Position numbers and translations under genes: made by a program. A stretch of DNA of 64,000 nucleotides from Butyrivibrio sp. (GTDB taxonomy: Bacteria > Bacillota > Clostridia > Lachnospirales > Lachnospiraceae), in NCBI GenBank assembly GCA_015056625.1, contig SVFY01000002.1:1-64000 (forward strand). The letters run 5' to 3'. The notes beneath the pieces are model-generated. The model saw only the letters and a list, made by a program, of their open reading frames with translations, had not been told where the DNA came from and searched no databases. This document shows positions 49,132 through 58,565 of this stretch, piece after piece. Each line of letters starts with the position of its first letter. Within the stretch, counting starts at the first letter, position 1.

Positions 49132-50628
49132 ATGGACAAAACTAGTGGTTTTAAGATAAGTGGTATATATAAAAGTCTTAGAGTGCGATTCTTTGTGATA
49201 GTTTTCCTGACAGGGCTGATATCCTGTCTTGTTATGCATTCTGTCATTCTTGACAGCTATGAGAATCGTGCTGTCAATGTCAAATCAACTGAGGCACAGA
49301 CGCAGCTGCGTATTCTTGCCAATCACCTCATTGTTTCCAATTACCTTCAGGACACTTCTTCTGAGGTTATTAATGCTGAGCTTGATATGCTGGCCAATCT
49401 TTATGATGGGCGTGTGATCGTTATAAATGACGACCTTAAGGTTGTTAAGGACACCTACAACATAAGCCAGGGCAAGACCATCATTTCAGAAGAGGTGGTA
49501 AACTGCTTAAAAACAGGCTCCAAGGGAACAGTATCCAAGTACGACCAGGCAAATGGCTATATTGAGATTGTTACTCCCATCATAGAGAGTGAAGATATCG
49601 AGGAAGAGGACGTATCAGTTTCCGGAAAGGTCAGCGAGGTGGTAAGAGGTGTACTTCTCACCAGCGTTTCAACTGAGACCATTGCTGTGACTTTGGAAAT
49701 CCTTAGCAGAAGAGCGCAGATACTGGAAGTAGTTATTATTCTAATAATCCTTTTGTTTGCAGCCTGGGTTTCAATCATGCTCCTTAGGCCCTTCGACAGG
49801 ATCACAACTGCCATCAATGATGTTAAGGCTGGTTATACAGATGAACCTATTGTGGGACCTAACTATCTTGAGACTGAACAGATCATCAATGCTTTCAACG
49901 CTCTGCTCAGACGAATGAAGGTTTTGGATGACTCAAGGCAGGAATTTGTTTCAAATGTCTCTCATGAGCTGAAAACTCCCATCACTTCAATGAAAGTCCT
50001 TGCGGATTCTCTTTTGGCGCAGGAGGATGTTCCTAATGAAGTCTACAGAGAGTTTATGACTGACATAGGAGCTGAGATCGACAGAGAAGACAAGATCATC
50101 AATGACCTTCTTGCGCTTGTTAAGATGGACAAAAAAGCTTCTGGCCTTACTATAACTTCTGTGGATGTGGTCAACCTTACTGAGATCGTGCTCAAGAGAC
50201 TTCGTCCTATCGCAAGGAAGCACAATATTGAGCTGACCCTTGAGAGCAAAAGAGCTATAACAGCAGAGATAGATGAGGTCAAGATCTCTTTAGTCATTAT
50301 GAACCTTGTTGAGAATGCCATTAAGTACAACAGGGACGAGGGATGGGTCAAGGTTGAACTTGATGCAGACCACCAGTTTTTCTATGTTAAGGTGATCGAT
50401 TCAGGCTACGGAATTCCTGAGGAGTCCCTTGATCATATCTATGAGAGATTCTACAGAGTAGATAAATCAAGAAGCAGAGAGATCGGCGGAACAGGCCTTG
50501 GTCTTTCCATTGCAAGAAATGCTGTGCTCATGCACAGAGGAACCATTGATGTATCAAGTGTAGTTGACGAAGGTACTACCTTTACAGTTAAGATCCCGCT
50601 TACAAGTACACTGGCTCTTGCCAAGTGA
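49132..50628 (+). CDS. Sensor histidine kinase paired with the preceding regulator
   Basis: The 498-residue kinase has two membrane helices (about 19-38 and 200-222) around an extracytoplasmic PAS/Cache-like sensor of 160 residues. A HAMP linker (LLRPFDRITTAINDVKAG), HisKA with phospho-acceptor His278 (FVSNVSHELKTPITS), and HATPase N, G1 and G2 boxes (NLVENAIKYN, DSGYGIP, GGTGLGLSIA) follow. The layout resembles WalK/MtrB. The next gene encodes a GerMN lipoprotein, echoing the actinobacterial MtrA-MtrB-LpqB operon. Ribosome site is weak; coupling to the regulator is likely. Confidence 0.92.
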   Translation: MDKTSGFKISGIYKSLRVRFFVIVFLTGLISCLVMHSVILDSYENRAVNVKSTEAQTQLRILANHLIVSNYLQDTSSEVINAELDMLANLYDGRVIVINDDLKVVKDTYNISQGKTIISEEVVNCLKTGSKGTVSKYDQANGYIEIVTPIIESEDIEEEDVSVSGKVSEVVRGVLLTSVSTETIAVTLEILSRRAQILEVVIILIILLFAAWVSIMLLRPFDRITTAINDVKAGYTDEPIVGPNYLETEQIINAFNALLRRMKVLDDSRQEFVSNVSHELKTPITSMKVLADSLLAQEDVPNEVYREFMTDIGAEIDREDKIINDLLALVKMDKKASGLTITSVDVVNLTEIVLKRLRPIARKHNIELTLESKRAITAEIDEVKISLVIMNLVENAIKYNRDEGWVKVELDADHQFFYVKVIDSGYGIPEESLDHIYERFYRVDKSRSREIGGTGLGLSIARNAVLMHRGTIDVSSVVDEGTTFTVKIPLTSTLALAK

Positions 50629-50648
50629 TGATTTAGAACGGAAGAATT

Positions 50649-51596
50649 ATGAGATTTGCAAATGGTATTAAAAACAGAATAATCTCTTTTGCCATGGCAC
50701 TTACTTTGCTATGCCTTGTGCTTACAGGCTGTCAGAAAAAGGAAGTAGAAGATCCTGACGCGTTTAAGATCTTCTATGTCAACAATTCTGAGACTGGTAT
50801 CATGGCTGTTGATTATGAGATAAAAAGTGACAAGTCTGATATCGATGAGGTTATTTCAGAGCTGATCGAGCAGCTTGGTACCATGAGTGAGAGAAGGCAG
50901 TACGAGGCTCCTCTTACTGGTGAGGTTAATCTTATTGGGTATACGATTGCCGACAAGCTCCTTACTCTTAACTTTGATACAAGATACCTGGACATAGGAA
51001 GGACTGTGGAGGTCCTTGACAGGGCAGCTATAGTAAGGACTTTTACGCAGCTTGATGACATTGAATATGTCAGCTTCCAGGTTGAGGGGGCTCCCCTTAC
51101 GGATCACTATGGAAATATCATTGGCAATATGTCAGCTGATACATTTATCTTCAACGTCGGTAATGAGATAAATACCTATGAGAAGGTTGAGCTTAAGCTG
51201 TACTTTGCCAATGAAACAGGAGATAAGCTTGTCCCTGTGTACAGATCTGTTGTATATAACAGTAATATCTCTATGGAGAGACTGGCAGTAGAGCAGATAA
51301 TAAACGGACCTAACACAGATATATGCTTTCCGACTATTTCAAAGGACAGCAAAATAAACAGCATAAGCGTCAAGGATGGAGTCTGCTACATAGACTTTGA
51401 CGCAGCTTTTTTAAGTGAGCCTTATAATGTCACTGCGCAGGTGGCTCTTTATTCCCTTGTAAATACAATCGCAGAGTTCTCTGATGTCAATAAAGTGGCG
51501 TTTTCAGTAAATGGAAATTCCGCCTTTACCTTTATGGATTTCTCAATCTCAGGGCCTTATGAGAGAAATCTGGATATAATTGAGGACTCTAATTGA
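50649..51596 (+). CDS. GerMN-domain lipoprotein linked to the two-component system
   Basis: The 315-residue protein has a lipoprotein signal (LTLLCLVLTGC, Cys28) and two GerMN-type domains. The first is about 35-170 (AFKIFYVNNSETGIM...LLTLNFDTRYLD) and the second about 180-305 (VELKLYFANETGDKLVPVYRSV...GVCYIDFDAAFL). GerMN domains occur in spore germination lipoprotein GerM and in LpqB, which modulates the MtrB kinase. Placement directly after the kinase suggests it adjusts sensing at the cell surface (inference). It is 20 bases from the kinase and precedes comEC. Confidence 0.88.
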   Translation: MRFANGIKNRIISFAMALTLLCLVLTGCQKKEVEDPDAFKIFYVNNSETGIMAVDYEIKSDKSDIDEVISELIEQLGTMSERRQYEAPLTGEVNLIGYTIADKLLTLNFDTRYLDIGRTVEVLDRAAIVRTFTQLDDIEYVSFQVEGAPLTDHYGNIIGNMSADTFIFNVGNEINTYEKVELKLYFANETGDKLVPVYRSVVYNSNISMERLAVEQIINGPNTDICFPTISKDSKINSISVKDGVCYIDFDAAFLSEPYNVTAQVALYSLVNTIAEFSDVNKVAFSVNGNSAFTFMDFSISGPYERNLDIIEDSN

Positions 51597-51612
51597 TATA
51601 GGAGTTATTTTT

Positions 51613-54021
51613 TTGAAACGACCGTTGTGCTTTCTGGCAATTCTAGTGACGGTAGCTGCTTTTTTTCTAAATATCTTTAAACAAAGTAATGTCTATGAGC
51701 AAAGTCCTGTGGCCGACAAGAGCCATGTGGAGCTTGTTGGAAAAGTCCATAACAAGGAATGCAAAAAGGACTTTAACGGCGATGACATTTTTGTAATCTA
51801 TCTTATTCCAATTGGACTGGAAAATAGGGATTTTGAGATGGTCCAGTGTTATCTGGATCCATCTAAAACTCTGATCCCATCTATAGGAGAGTATGTGAAA
51901 GTCAAAGGCAAGGTAAAGACATTCTCTCATCCAACCAATCCTGGGGAATTCGACAGCTACCTGTATTATTCCACTTTAAAAATTTCATACAGGATAACAG
52001 AGGCTTTTGTCCTTGAAACTGGAGGAAAGAAAAGCCTGTATAAGGAGAGCCTTTTTCAGGTGAAGCTCTTTTTGGAAAGTGTGCTGGATATGATATTGCC
52101 CTCCCAGGATGCCTCTATCATGAAAGCGATGCTATTAGGTGACAGGGCCTTTATCGACGAAGAGACCAGGGATATGTATAAAAACAGCGGCATAATGCAC
52201 ACGCTGGCAGTTTCCGGACTTCATATTTCTATCATCGGTATGGGACTATACAGGCTTCTAATGGCACTTATGGAGGCAGCATCGGATTTTTTCCATGATA
52301 AACTGCCAGGAAGGAAAAGGGTGATAAGCCCTTATATCCTCTGGAAAACCTTGCCAACAGTAATAGCAATCCTTGTAATGTATTCCTATGGCATAATGTG
52401 CGGAATGGGTTCTTCTTCATTCAGGGCGATCTGTATGTTTGTAATAAGGCTGCTTGCGCCCATAGCAGGAAGGACCTATGATGTTCTAAGTGCACTTTCA
52501 GTGGCGGCGATACTGCTTCTTATAGATCAGCCCCTTTATCTGTATAATAGCGGCTTTTTGTTTTCCTTTGGAGCAGTAGTAGGAATTTCAGTGATAAAGC
52601 CAGCTCTTTTGCCAATTGCCAGTTACACAAAAGACAGGATAAGGTTTGTGGATGACAGGGAAAGGAATATGGGCATTGCCTTGGCTACGGATTATGCCTT
52701 AAAGCTGCTTGATGCTCTTTGCACTGGAATAGCTATAATGCTGGCAACGCTGCCTGTCTACGCTATGTTTTACTACACTTATCCGCTGCATTCTATCTTT
52801 TTAAACCTCTTGGTAATACCTCTTATGACGATCCTTATGCTTGCTGGGATTCTGGCAATGCTTCTTGGGGCTATCATTCCTTTTCTTGGTTATTTTCCAG
52901 GCTTTTTTGTATCTGGGATACTGTACTTTTTTAAGGTAATAAGCTCTGTAGAGACTGTAAATGGGAGTTTTACCTGGTATATGGGACACTCAGAAAACTA
53001 CCAGGTTGTTTTGTACATTGTGATGATAGTGGGATTTCTGGTCATTTCAAACGTGATTTTATGTGAGAAAGAGATCAGGATCGGAGGTAAAGCTTTTAAG
53101 CTTTCCTTGAAAAAACTGGACGCATTAAGACTTATCATTGTTGCAGCTGGCATTTTTGTACTGACCTTTAGGACTTCTCCTGAACTTGAGATAAATATGA
53201 TAGATGTTGGCCAGGGGGATGGAATAGTGATCTCCTGTCAGGGAAAGCATATGCTCATTGACGGAGGCAGTACTTCCAAAAAGAATGTTGGGAAATACCA
53301 GATCATTCCTTTTCTTAAGTACAAGGGCATTGGAAGGCTTGATGCTGTGGTACTCACCCATGAGGATCTGGATCACTTAAGCGGAATACTGGAAGTTATG
53401 GACGATATGGAAAAAGGAGGAATGAAGATCGAAAAACTGATCCTTCCAGAAGTATCTGAGGACTCAAGGAAAGAAGCCTATAGGCAGTTAGAGGACAGGG
53501 CAAAAAATCTGTCCATTCCGGTACTGTATATCAATAAAGGCGAGGGCTTTACACTTGGGAATGCGCATTTTACCTGCCTTAACCCCAAAATTGGGATGAG
53601 TACACAAAGCGCTAATGCCTATTCAACAGTACTATTTATGGAGTATCAAAAAAAGATATTAGATAAAAAGGATAGCAGAAGCCGATTTACGGCACTTTTT
53701 ACTGGAGATGTAGAAGAAAATGGTCTTGAATATGTAAAACATGTTATGGCTGCAGACCCTGAGAAATATAAGGATTTGTCCCTTCTTAAAGTTGCCCATC
53801 ACGGATCACAGTACACTACAGATGAAGAGTTCTTAAAGATGACTTCTCCAGACGCTGCGCTGATATCCTGTGGAAAAGACAATTCCTATGGCCATCCCCA
53901 CAAAGAGCTTTTAGACAGGTTAAAGCGCTACGGCGTAAACATATATAGAACTGACATAGGAGGGGAGATAAGTGTCGCTATAGATAAAAATAAGATTACC
54001 ATAGAGCAGTATTTGAAATAG
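51613..54021 (+). CDS. comEC: ComEC/Rec2-type DNA-uptake channel
   Basis: The 802-residue protein has the ComEC plan. N-terminal helices lead into a DUF4131 domain, then the competence core with the signature NSGIMHTLAVSGLHISIIGMGLYRLL and many helices (about 200-510). The metallo-beta-lactamase domain (INMIDVGQGDGIVISCQGKHMLIDGG, LTHEDLDHLSGI with HxDxDH-like ligands, FTGDVEENG, KVAHHGS) follows. It imports single-stranded DNA; the nuclease-like domain may degrade the other strand. I start it at the TTG at 51613 because AGGAG lies eight bases upstream; the track start at 51580 overlaps the GerMN gene. Confidence 0.92.
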   Translation: MKRPLCFLAILVTVAAFFLNIFKQSNVYEQSPVADKSHVELVGKVHNKECKKDFNGDDIFVIYLIPIGLENRDFEMVQCYLDPSKTLIPSIGEYVKVKGKVKTFSHPTNPGEFDSYLYYSTLKISYRITEAFVLETGGKKSLYKESLFQVKLFLESVLDMILPSQDASIMKAMLLGDRAFIDEETRDMYKNSGIMHTLAVSGLHISIIGMGLYRLLMALMEAASDFFHDKLPGRKRVISPYILWKTLPTVIAILVMYSYGIMCGMGSSSFRAICMFVIRLLAPIAGRTYDVLSALSVAAILLLIDQPLYLYNSGFLFSFGAVVGISVIKPALLPIASYTKDRIRFVDDRERNMGIALATDYALKLLDALCTGIAIMLATLPVYAMFYYTYPLHSIFLNLLVIPLMTILMLAGILAMLLGAIIPFLGYFPGFFVSGILYFFKVISSVETVNGSFTWYMGHSENYQVVLYIVMIVGFLVISNVILCEKEIRIGGKAFKLSLKKLDALRLIIVAAGIFVLTFRTSPELEINMIDVGQGDGIVISCQGKHMLIDGGSTSKKNVGKYQIIPFLKYKGIGRLDAVVLTHEDLDHLSGILEVMDDMEKGGMKIEKLILPEVSEDSRKEAYRQLEDRAKNLSIPVLYINKGEGFTLGNAHFTCLNPKIGMSTQSANAYSTVLFMEYQKKILDKKDSRSRFTALFTGDVEENGLEYVKHVMAADPEKYKDLSLLKVAHHGSQYTTDEEFLKMTSPDAALISCGKDNSYGHPHKELLDRLKRYGVNIYRTDIGGEISVAIDKNKITIEQYLK

Positions 54022-54023
54022 AA

Positions 54024-54058
54024 AAAATGGACTATGAAGGTCATTCATAGTCCATTTT
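54024..54058. terminator. Bidirectional terminator between comEC and nrdD
   Basis: A perfect 15-bp stem, AAAATGGACTATGAA / TTCATAGTCCATTTT, with a five-base loop lies between the convergent stops and carries T tracts on both strands. Confidence 0.88.
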
Positions 54059-54066
54059 GGTTTAGT

Positions 54067-56475
54067 TTATGATACCTGACTGTTCTGGATCCAGGACTTG
54101 ATGTCTGATACACCAAGAATCTTCTGGAAGGCATCTCCTTCCTGGATTACAAGAGTAGGAGCCTGCATGATACCAAACTTTTCAACCAGTTCAGGATGCT
54201 CGTTGGCATCAAGTGTCTTGTAGATCACTCCGGCTTTATCAAGGAGAGATCCAGCGATCTTGCAGTTAGGACAGGTAGTTGTCTTAAAGAGCATTACTGT
54301 GCTGCCTGTAACATTTGCACCGCTATTGCTGGACTCGGTGTTTGATTTCTTAACAGCTGCCTCTACGAAGCTGATCTTTTTTGGACCTTCGTGAGTAAGG
54401 TGAGAATGACCAATGTTATAAACTCGTCTGTCCTTGTACTCCTGGGCTTTTCCATCATTCCAGTTGGCAACAGGGCGGTAGTAGCCAGTGATTCGGCTGT
54501 AAACTTCTGTCTTTGCACCGCAGTGAGGGCAGACAGCCTGTTCTCCGGAGAGATATCCGTGTTCCTTACATACTGAATATGTAGGAGACATGGTGTAGTA
54601 AGGAAGCTTGTAGTTTTCAGCAATCTTCCTAACGAGACTTGCAGCAGCCTTCCAATCAGGAAGTTTCTCTCCAAGGAATGCATGGAATACAGTTCCTGAT
54701 GTATAAAGGGTCTGGAGCTCATCCTGAATATCAAGGGCAGAGAAGATGTCCTCTGTATAGCCAACAGGAAGGTGTGAAGAGTTGGTGTAATAAGGAGTTC
54801 CATTCATATTGGCTGTTATGATATCTGGATACATCTCTTTGTCGTGCTTAGCAAAGCGGTAAGTAGTGGACTCAGCAGGTGTTGCCTCCAGGTTAAAGAG
54901 CTCGCCTTCATACATAGTCTGGTAGTCAGACAGACGTTCTCTCATGTGGTTAAGTACCTGCTTTGAGAACTCTACTGTCTTAGGGTTAGTCATATCAACG
55001 CCAAGCCAGTTAGCATTAAGACCAACTTCGTTCATACCAATAAGTCCGATAGTAGAGAAGTGGTTGTCAAATCCGCCAAGATATCTCTTGGTATACGGGT
55101 ACAGACCCTGCTCAAGGAGCTTGTTGATTACCTGCCTCTTGGTGTGAAGACTTCTTGCAGCAACATCCATAAGGTGATCAAGTCTCTTATAGAAATCTTC
55201 CTCGTCCTTGGCAAGGTAAGCAATCCTTGGCATGTTGATGGTTACAACTCCGATAGAACCAGTAGATTCGCCTGATCCAAAGAAACCACCTGATTTTTTA
55301 CGAAGCTCTCTCAGGTCAAGACGAAGTCTGCAGCACATACTTCTTACATCTGAAGGCTCCATGTCAGAGTTGATGTAATTTGAGAAGTATGGAGTGCCAT
55401 ACTTGGCTGTCATTTCAAACAGGAGCTTGTTGTTCTCAGTTTCGCTCCAATCAAAATCACGTGTTATAGAATATGTTGGAATAGGATACTGGAAGCCACG
55501 TCCGTTGGCATCACCCTCGATCATGATCTCGATGAATGCCTTGTTGACCATATCCATTTCCTTCTGACAATCGCCATAGGTGAAATCAAGCTCTTTTCCG
55601 CCGACGATGCAGTTTAAGTTCTTTAAATCGTTAGGTACAGTCCAGTCAAGGGTAATGTTAGAGAATGGAGCCTGAGTTCCCCAACGGCTTGGGGTGTTGA
55701 CGCCATAAACAAAGGACTGGATGCACTGCTTGACCTCTTTATAGGAGAGGTTATCAACCTTGACAAAAGGTGCAAGGTAGGTATCGAAAGAAGAGAATGC
55801 CTGAGCACCAGCCCATTCATTCTGCATAATGCCAAGGAAGTTTACCATCTGGTTGCAGAGAGTGGAGAGATGTCCTGCAGGTGAAGATGTGATCTTACCT
55901 GGAACTCCGCCAAGACCTTCCTGGATAAGCTGTTTGAGACTCCAGCCTGCGCAGTAGCCTGTAAGCATGGAAAGGTCATGAATATGGATAGCAGCACTTC
56001 TGTGAGCGTTTGCTATTTCGTCGTCATAAACCTCTGAAAGCCAGTAATTGGCTGTGATGGCGCCAGAATTAGAAAGAATAAGTCCACCTACTGAATAAGT
56101 AACTGTGGAGTTCTCCTTAACACGCCAGTCGTTGATCTTAAGATAGTCGTCAACGATATCTTTGTAGTTTAAAAGCGCAGAGTTAACGTTACGCACCTTC
56201 TCACGCTGTTTACGATATAGGATATAAGCCTTGGAAACATCAGAATATCCAGACTCGGAAAGGACCTTCTCAACACTGTCCTGGATCTCCTCGACAGTGA
56301 TCTTGCCATCCTTAACCTTAGATTCGAAGTCTGAAGCTACCCTAAGAGAGATAAGATCTATCACGCTTGAGTGATAATCCTTTTCAAGAGCGACAAATGC
56401 TTTTGTGATGGCTGCAGAAATTTTTGCGATATTAAATTCCGCAATAGTGCCATCTCTTTTGACAACCTGGTACAT
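54067..56475 (-). CDS. nrdD: Anaerobic ribonucleoside-triphosphate reductase with a fused C-terminal redoxin domain
   Basis: The 802-residue class III reductase has an N-terminal ATP-cone (YQVVKRDGTIAEFNIAKISAAI, about 1-95), the glycyl-radical barrel (PTYSITRDFDW, MCCRLRLDL, STIGLIGMNEVG), and the zinc site VCKEHGYL...CPHCG. The radical glycine follows in RITGYYRP. Unusually, residues about 725-802 form a glutaredoxin/thioredoxin-like domain with CPNC (735-738) and cis-Pro APT. This implies a built-in electron donor instead of formate. Two NrdR boxes overlap the promoter. The activase gene nrdG lies upstream on the same strand. Confidence 0.95.
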   Translation of the reverse strand: MYQVVKRDGTIAEFNIAKISAAITKAFVALEKDYHSSVIDLISLRVASDFESKVKDGKITVEEIQDSVEKVLSESGYSDVSKAYILYRKQREKVRNVNSALLNYKDIVDDYLKINDWRVKENSTVTYSVGGLILSNSGAITANYWLSEVYDDEIANAHRSAAIHIHDLSMLTGYCAGWSLKQLIQEGLGGVPGKITSSPAGHLSTLCNQMVNFLGIMQNEWAGAQAFSSFDTYLAPFVKVDNLSYKEVKQCIQSFVYGVNTPSRWGTQAPFSNITLDWTVPNDLKNLNCIVGGKELDFTYGDCQKEMDMVNKAFIEIMIEGDANGRGFQYPIPTYSITRDFDWSETENNKLLFEMTAKYGTPYFSNYINSDMEPSDVRSMCCRLRLDLRELRKKSGGFFGSGESTGSIGVVTINMPRIAYLAKDEEDFYKRLDHLMDVAARSLHTKRQVINKLLEQGLYPYTKRYLGGFDNHFSTIGLIGMNEVGLNANWLGVDMTNPKTVEFSKQVLNHMRERLSDYQTMYEGELFNLEATPAESTTYRFAKHDKEMYPDIITANMNGTPYYTNSSHLPVGYTEDIFSALDIQDELQTLYTSGTVFHAFLGEKLPDWKAAASLVRKIAENYKLPYYTMSPTYSVCKEHGYLSGEQAVCPHCGAKTEVYSRITGYYRPVANWNDGKAQEYKDRRVYNIGHSHLTHEGPKKISFVEAAVKKSNTESSNSGANVTGSTVMLFKTTTCPNCKIAGSLLDKAGVIYKTLDANEHPELVEKFGIMQAPTLVIQEGDAFQKILGVSDIKSWIQNSQVS

Positions 56476-56514
56476 AAAAACCCCCCTTACAATACATACG
56501 ATGAATATAAATAT

Positions 56515-56584
56515 AAGATATCACAAGAGGGGTTACTCGTCAATATATAGATGGTGATATTTAATCAGACACAAGATATAGTGG
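56515..56584 (-). promoter_or_regulatory. nrdD promoter with two NrdR boxes
   Basis: On the minus strand TTGACG (complement of 56538-56543) and TATCTT (complement of 56515-56520) are spaced by 17 bases. The sequence ACACAAGATATAGTGG (56569-56584) matches the NrdR box consensus ACACWATATATWGTGT at 14 of 16 positions. A weaker partner (56538-56553, core CAATATATAG) starts exactly 31 bases away and overlaps the -35. Paired boxes three helical turns apart are the hallmark of NrdR repression. Confidence 0.75.
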
Positions 56585-56677
56585 TATGAAAATATTAAGA
56601 CCATAGCTTATCATTATAGCGTACGTTATTCCTCGGGAAAAAACCATGGCTTAAAAGCAGTAAAACAGCGGGCCTTA

Positions 56678-57373
56678 TCAGTCGGATACACCTCTAAGTA
56701 GCGCCGTATCAACATACTGCTTTGCTGTGGCCAGAAAGGCCGCCATATCTTCATTACTGGGGGAATAGAGCTCTCTGTCAGGAACTGTATCCCTCATGGT
56801 AAACTGCTGCAGATAGTAGGCCTTGGCCCCATGTATCATTTTGCCGATCTGCTCAAAATCTTCCTTGTTGTGCATTCCGCCAACAACAGTTGTCCTGAAC
56901 TCATAGTCTACGCCACTATTCATAATGACTGATATGCTTTTTTTGATAATACTGGTATCTATGGCGCCAAACCCCGTAGTTACCTGATATTTGCCAAAAG
57001 AGTTTTTGATATCCATTGCTATGTAATCAATAAGGCCCTGATCTATAAGGCTTTTGAGAAGATCCGGATGGTAGCCATTGGTATCCAGCTTTACTTTGTA
57101 GCCCATATCTCTGATCTTCCTTATAAAAATATCAATGTCCTTATGAAGCAGAGGCTCTCCACCTGTTATACATACGCCGTCAAGGAGACCTTTTCTTTTG
57201 CCAAGGAATGAAAAAAATTCTTCATCATCCATTAAAGGCAGAGCGGTACCATTTACCAGCTCATAGTTGTGACAGTACGGGCACTTAAAGTCGCAGCCAT
57301 TTAAGAATACAGTACAGGCAACAAGTCCTGGATAATCAAGAAGAGTCATTTTTTGCAGACCATGTATCAACAT
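56678..57373 (-). CDS. nrdG: Anaerobic ribonucleotide reductase activating protein
   Basis: The 231-residue radical-SAM protein generates the glycyl radical on NrdD. The iron-sulphur motif is CDFKCPYC (C-x3-C-x2-C), followed by ITGGEPLLHKD for AdoMet binding. The start LIHGLQKMTLLDYPGLVACTVFLNGC is typical of the longer activase form. The ATG at 57373 has GAAGGGAG seven bases upstream; the track start at 57427 has none. The gene precedes nrdD by about 200 bases on the same strand, the reverse of the common nrdD-nrdG order. Confidence 0.93.
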   Translation of the reverse strand: MLIHGLQKMTLLDYPGLVACTVFLNGCDFKCPYCHNYELVNGTALPLMDDEEFFSFLGKRKGLLDGVCITGGEPLLHKDIDIFIRKIRDMGYKVKLDTNGYHPDLLKSLIDQGLIDYIAMDIKNSFGKYQVTTGFGAIDTSIIKKSISVIMNSGVDYEFRTTVVGGMHNKEDFEQIGKMIHGAKAYYLQQFTMRDTVPDRELYSPSNEDMAAFLATAKQYVDTALLRGVSD

Positions 57374-57437
57374 TTTGTGTCTCCCTTCGAAATGCTCATA
57401 ACTTTTTGGGCAGATATAGTATATCAAAAAACATCAT

Positions 57438-57455
57438 TTATATGTTAACATATAA
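57438..57455. promoter_or_regulatory. Perfect 18-bp palindrome between nrdG and holA
   Basis: TTATATGTTAACATATAA is an exact palindrome in the 98-base divergent region. It could be an operator for a dimeric regulator or overlapping -10 elements of opposing promoters. Confidence 0.5.
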
Positions 57456-57471
57456 GTCGAGGTGCTTTTGT

Positions 57472-58497
57472 ATGGCTGTTAAGACATCGGATTTTCCTGC
57501 TAAGCAGAAACAATTTAATGAAGATTTATCATCAGGCTCTTTTAAGAGCTGTTACCTTATATATGGAGATGAAGCTTACCTTCGTCATCAGAACAGGGAC
57601 AAATTGGTGAAGGCCCTGGGAGGAACAGAATCCTCCATGAATTTTAACAGGTATGAGGGAGATAATATAAATCCTCTTGAGATAATCGATATGGCTGAGA
57701 CAATGCCGTTTCTTTCGGACAAGAGGACCATTCTCGTGGAAAACAGCGGCTTTTTTAAAAATGGATGCCCTGAACTTGCAGAGTACCTGAAGGCATCATC
57801 AGAGACCACGATCCTCATATTTGTAGAAAAGGATGTAGATAAGAGAAAGGACATATTCAAGGCTCTTTCCAAGTCTGGCTTTGAGATAGACTGCAGCACT
57901 CAGGACGACGAGATGCTAAAGCGCTGGATAGCATCAAGGTTTATGGGAGAGGGGAAAAAGATATCTCCAAGAGCCCAGGCAGTTCTTCTTGACCGGGTAG
58001 GAACCGATATGTCCAATCTGGCAACGGAGATAGAAAAGCTCATATGCTATTGCATAGACAGAAGCGAGATCACAGAAGAAGATATAAATGCAGTCTGTGC
58101 CAATTATCTTACCAGCAGGATATTCGATATGACAGATGCTATATCTTCCCAGAACCAGAGGCGGGCAATTGAGCTGTACTATGATCTTTTAGCTTTAAAA
58201 GAACCCCCGGCCAAGATCCTTGCTCTTATTACAAGACAGTTCAACATCATGCTCCAGATCAAGGAGATGACAGATAACAGGCGGGACAAGGCTCAGATGG
58301 CATCAGCTGTAAAGATAGCGCCATTTCTTGTGGGCAAATATCAGGCCTGGGCAAGAAGCTTTTCTTTTCAGCAGCTAAGAGAGGCTCTGGAGCTGTGCGC
58401 CTCCAATGACGAGGCAGTTAAAAGCGGCAAACTTGACTATGTCATCAGCGTCGAGATGGTGATAATAAAGTGCACATCCATCGGCAAAGCGGTATGA
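57472..58497 (+). CDS. holA: DNA polymerase III delta subunit
   Basis: The 341-residue clamp-loader subunit opens the sliding clamp with delta' and tau/gamma. It has the AAA+-like fold without Walker residues: CYLIYGDEAYLRHQNRDKLVKAL, PFLSDKRTILVEN, and the collar region ISSQNQRRAIELYYDLLALKEPPAKILALITRQFNIMLQIK. I choose ATG 57472 with GAGGTG seven bases upstream; the track start at 57406 overlaps nrdG's promoter region. The gene reads divergently from nrdG. Confidence 0.92.
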   Translation: MAVKTSDFPAKQKQFNEDLSSGSFKSCYLIYGDEAYLRHQNRDKLVKALGGTESSMNFNRYEGDNINPLEIIDMAETMPFLSDKRTILVENSGFFKNGCPELAEYLKASSETTILIFVEKDVDKRKDIFKALSKSGFEIDCSTQDDEMLKRWIASRFMGEGKKISPRAQAVLLDRVGTDMSNLATEIEKLICYCIDRSEITEEDINAVCANYLTSRIFDMTDAISSQNQRRAIELYYDLLALKEPPAKILALITRQFNIMLQIKEMTDNRRDKAQMASAVKIAPFLVGKYQAWARSFSFQQLREALELCASNDEAVKSGKLDYVISVEMVIIKCTSIGKAV

Positions 58498-58565
58498 CAT
58501 ATTTGAAATAATGTATCTGTTGACTTATACTATACAGATGTTAAAAGCTTTGAAAAGGGGAAAAT

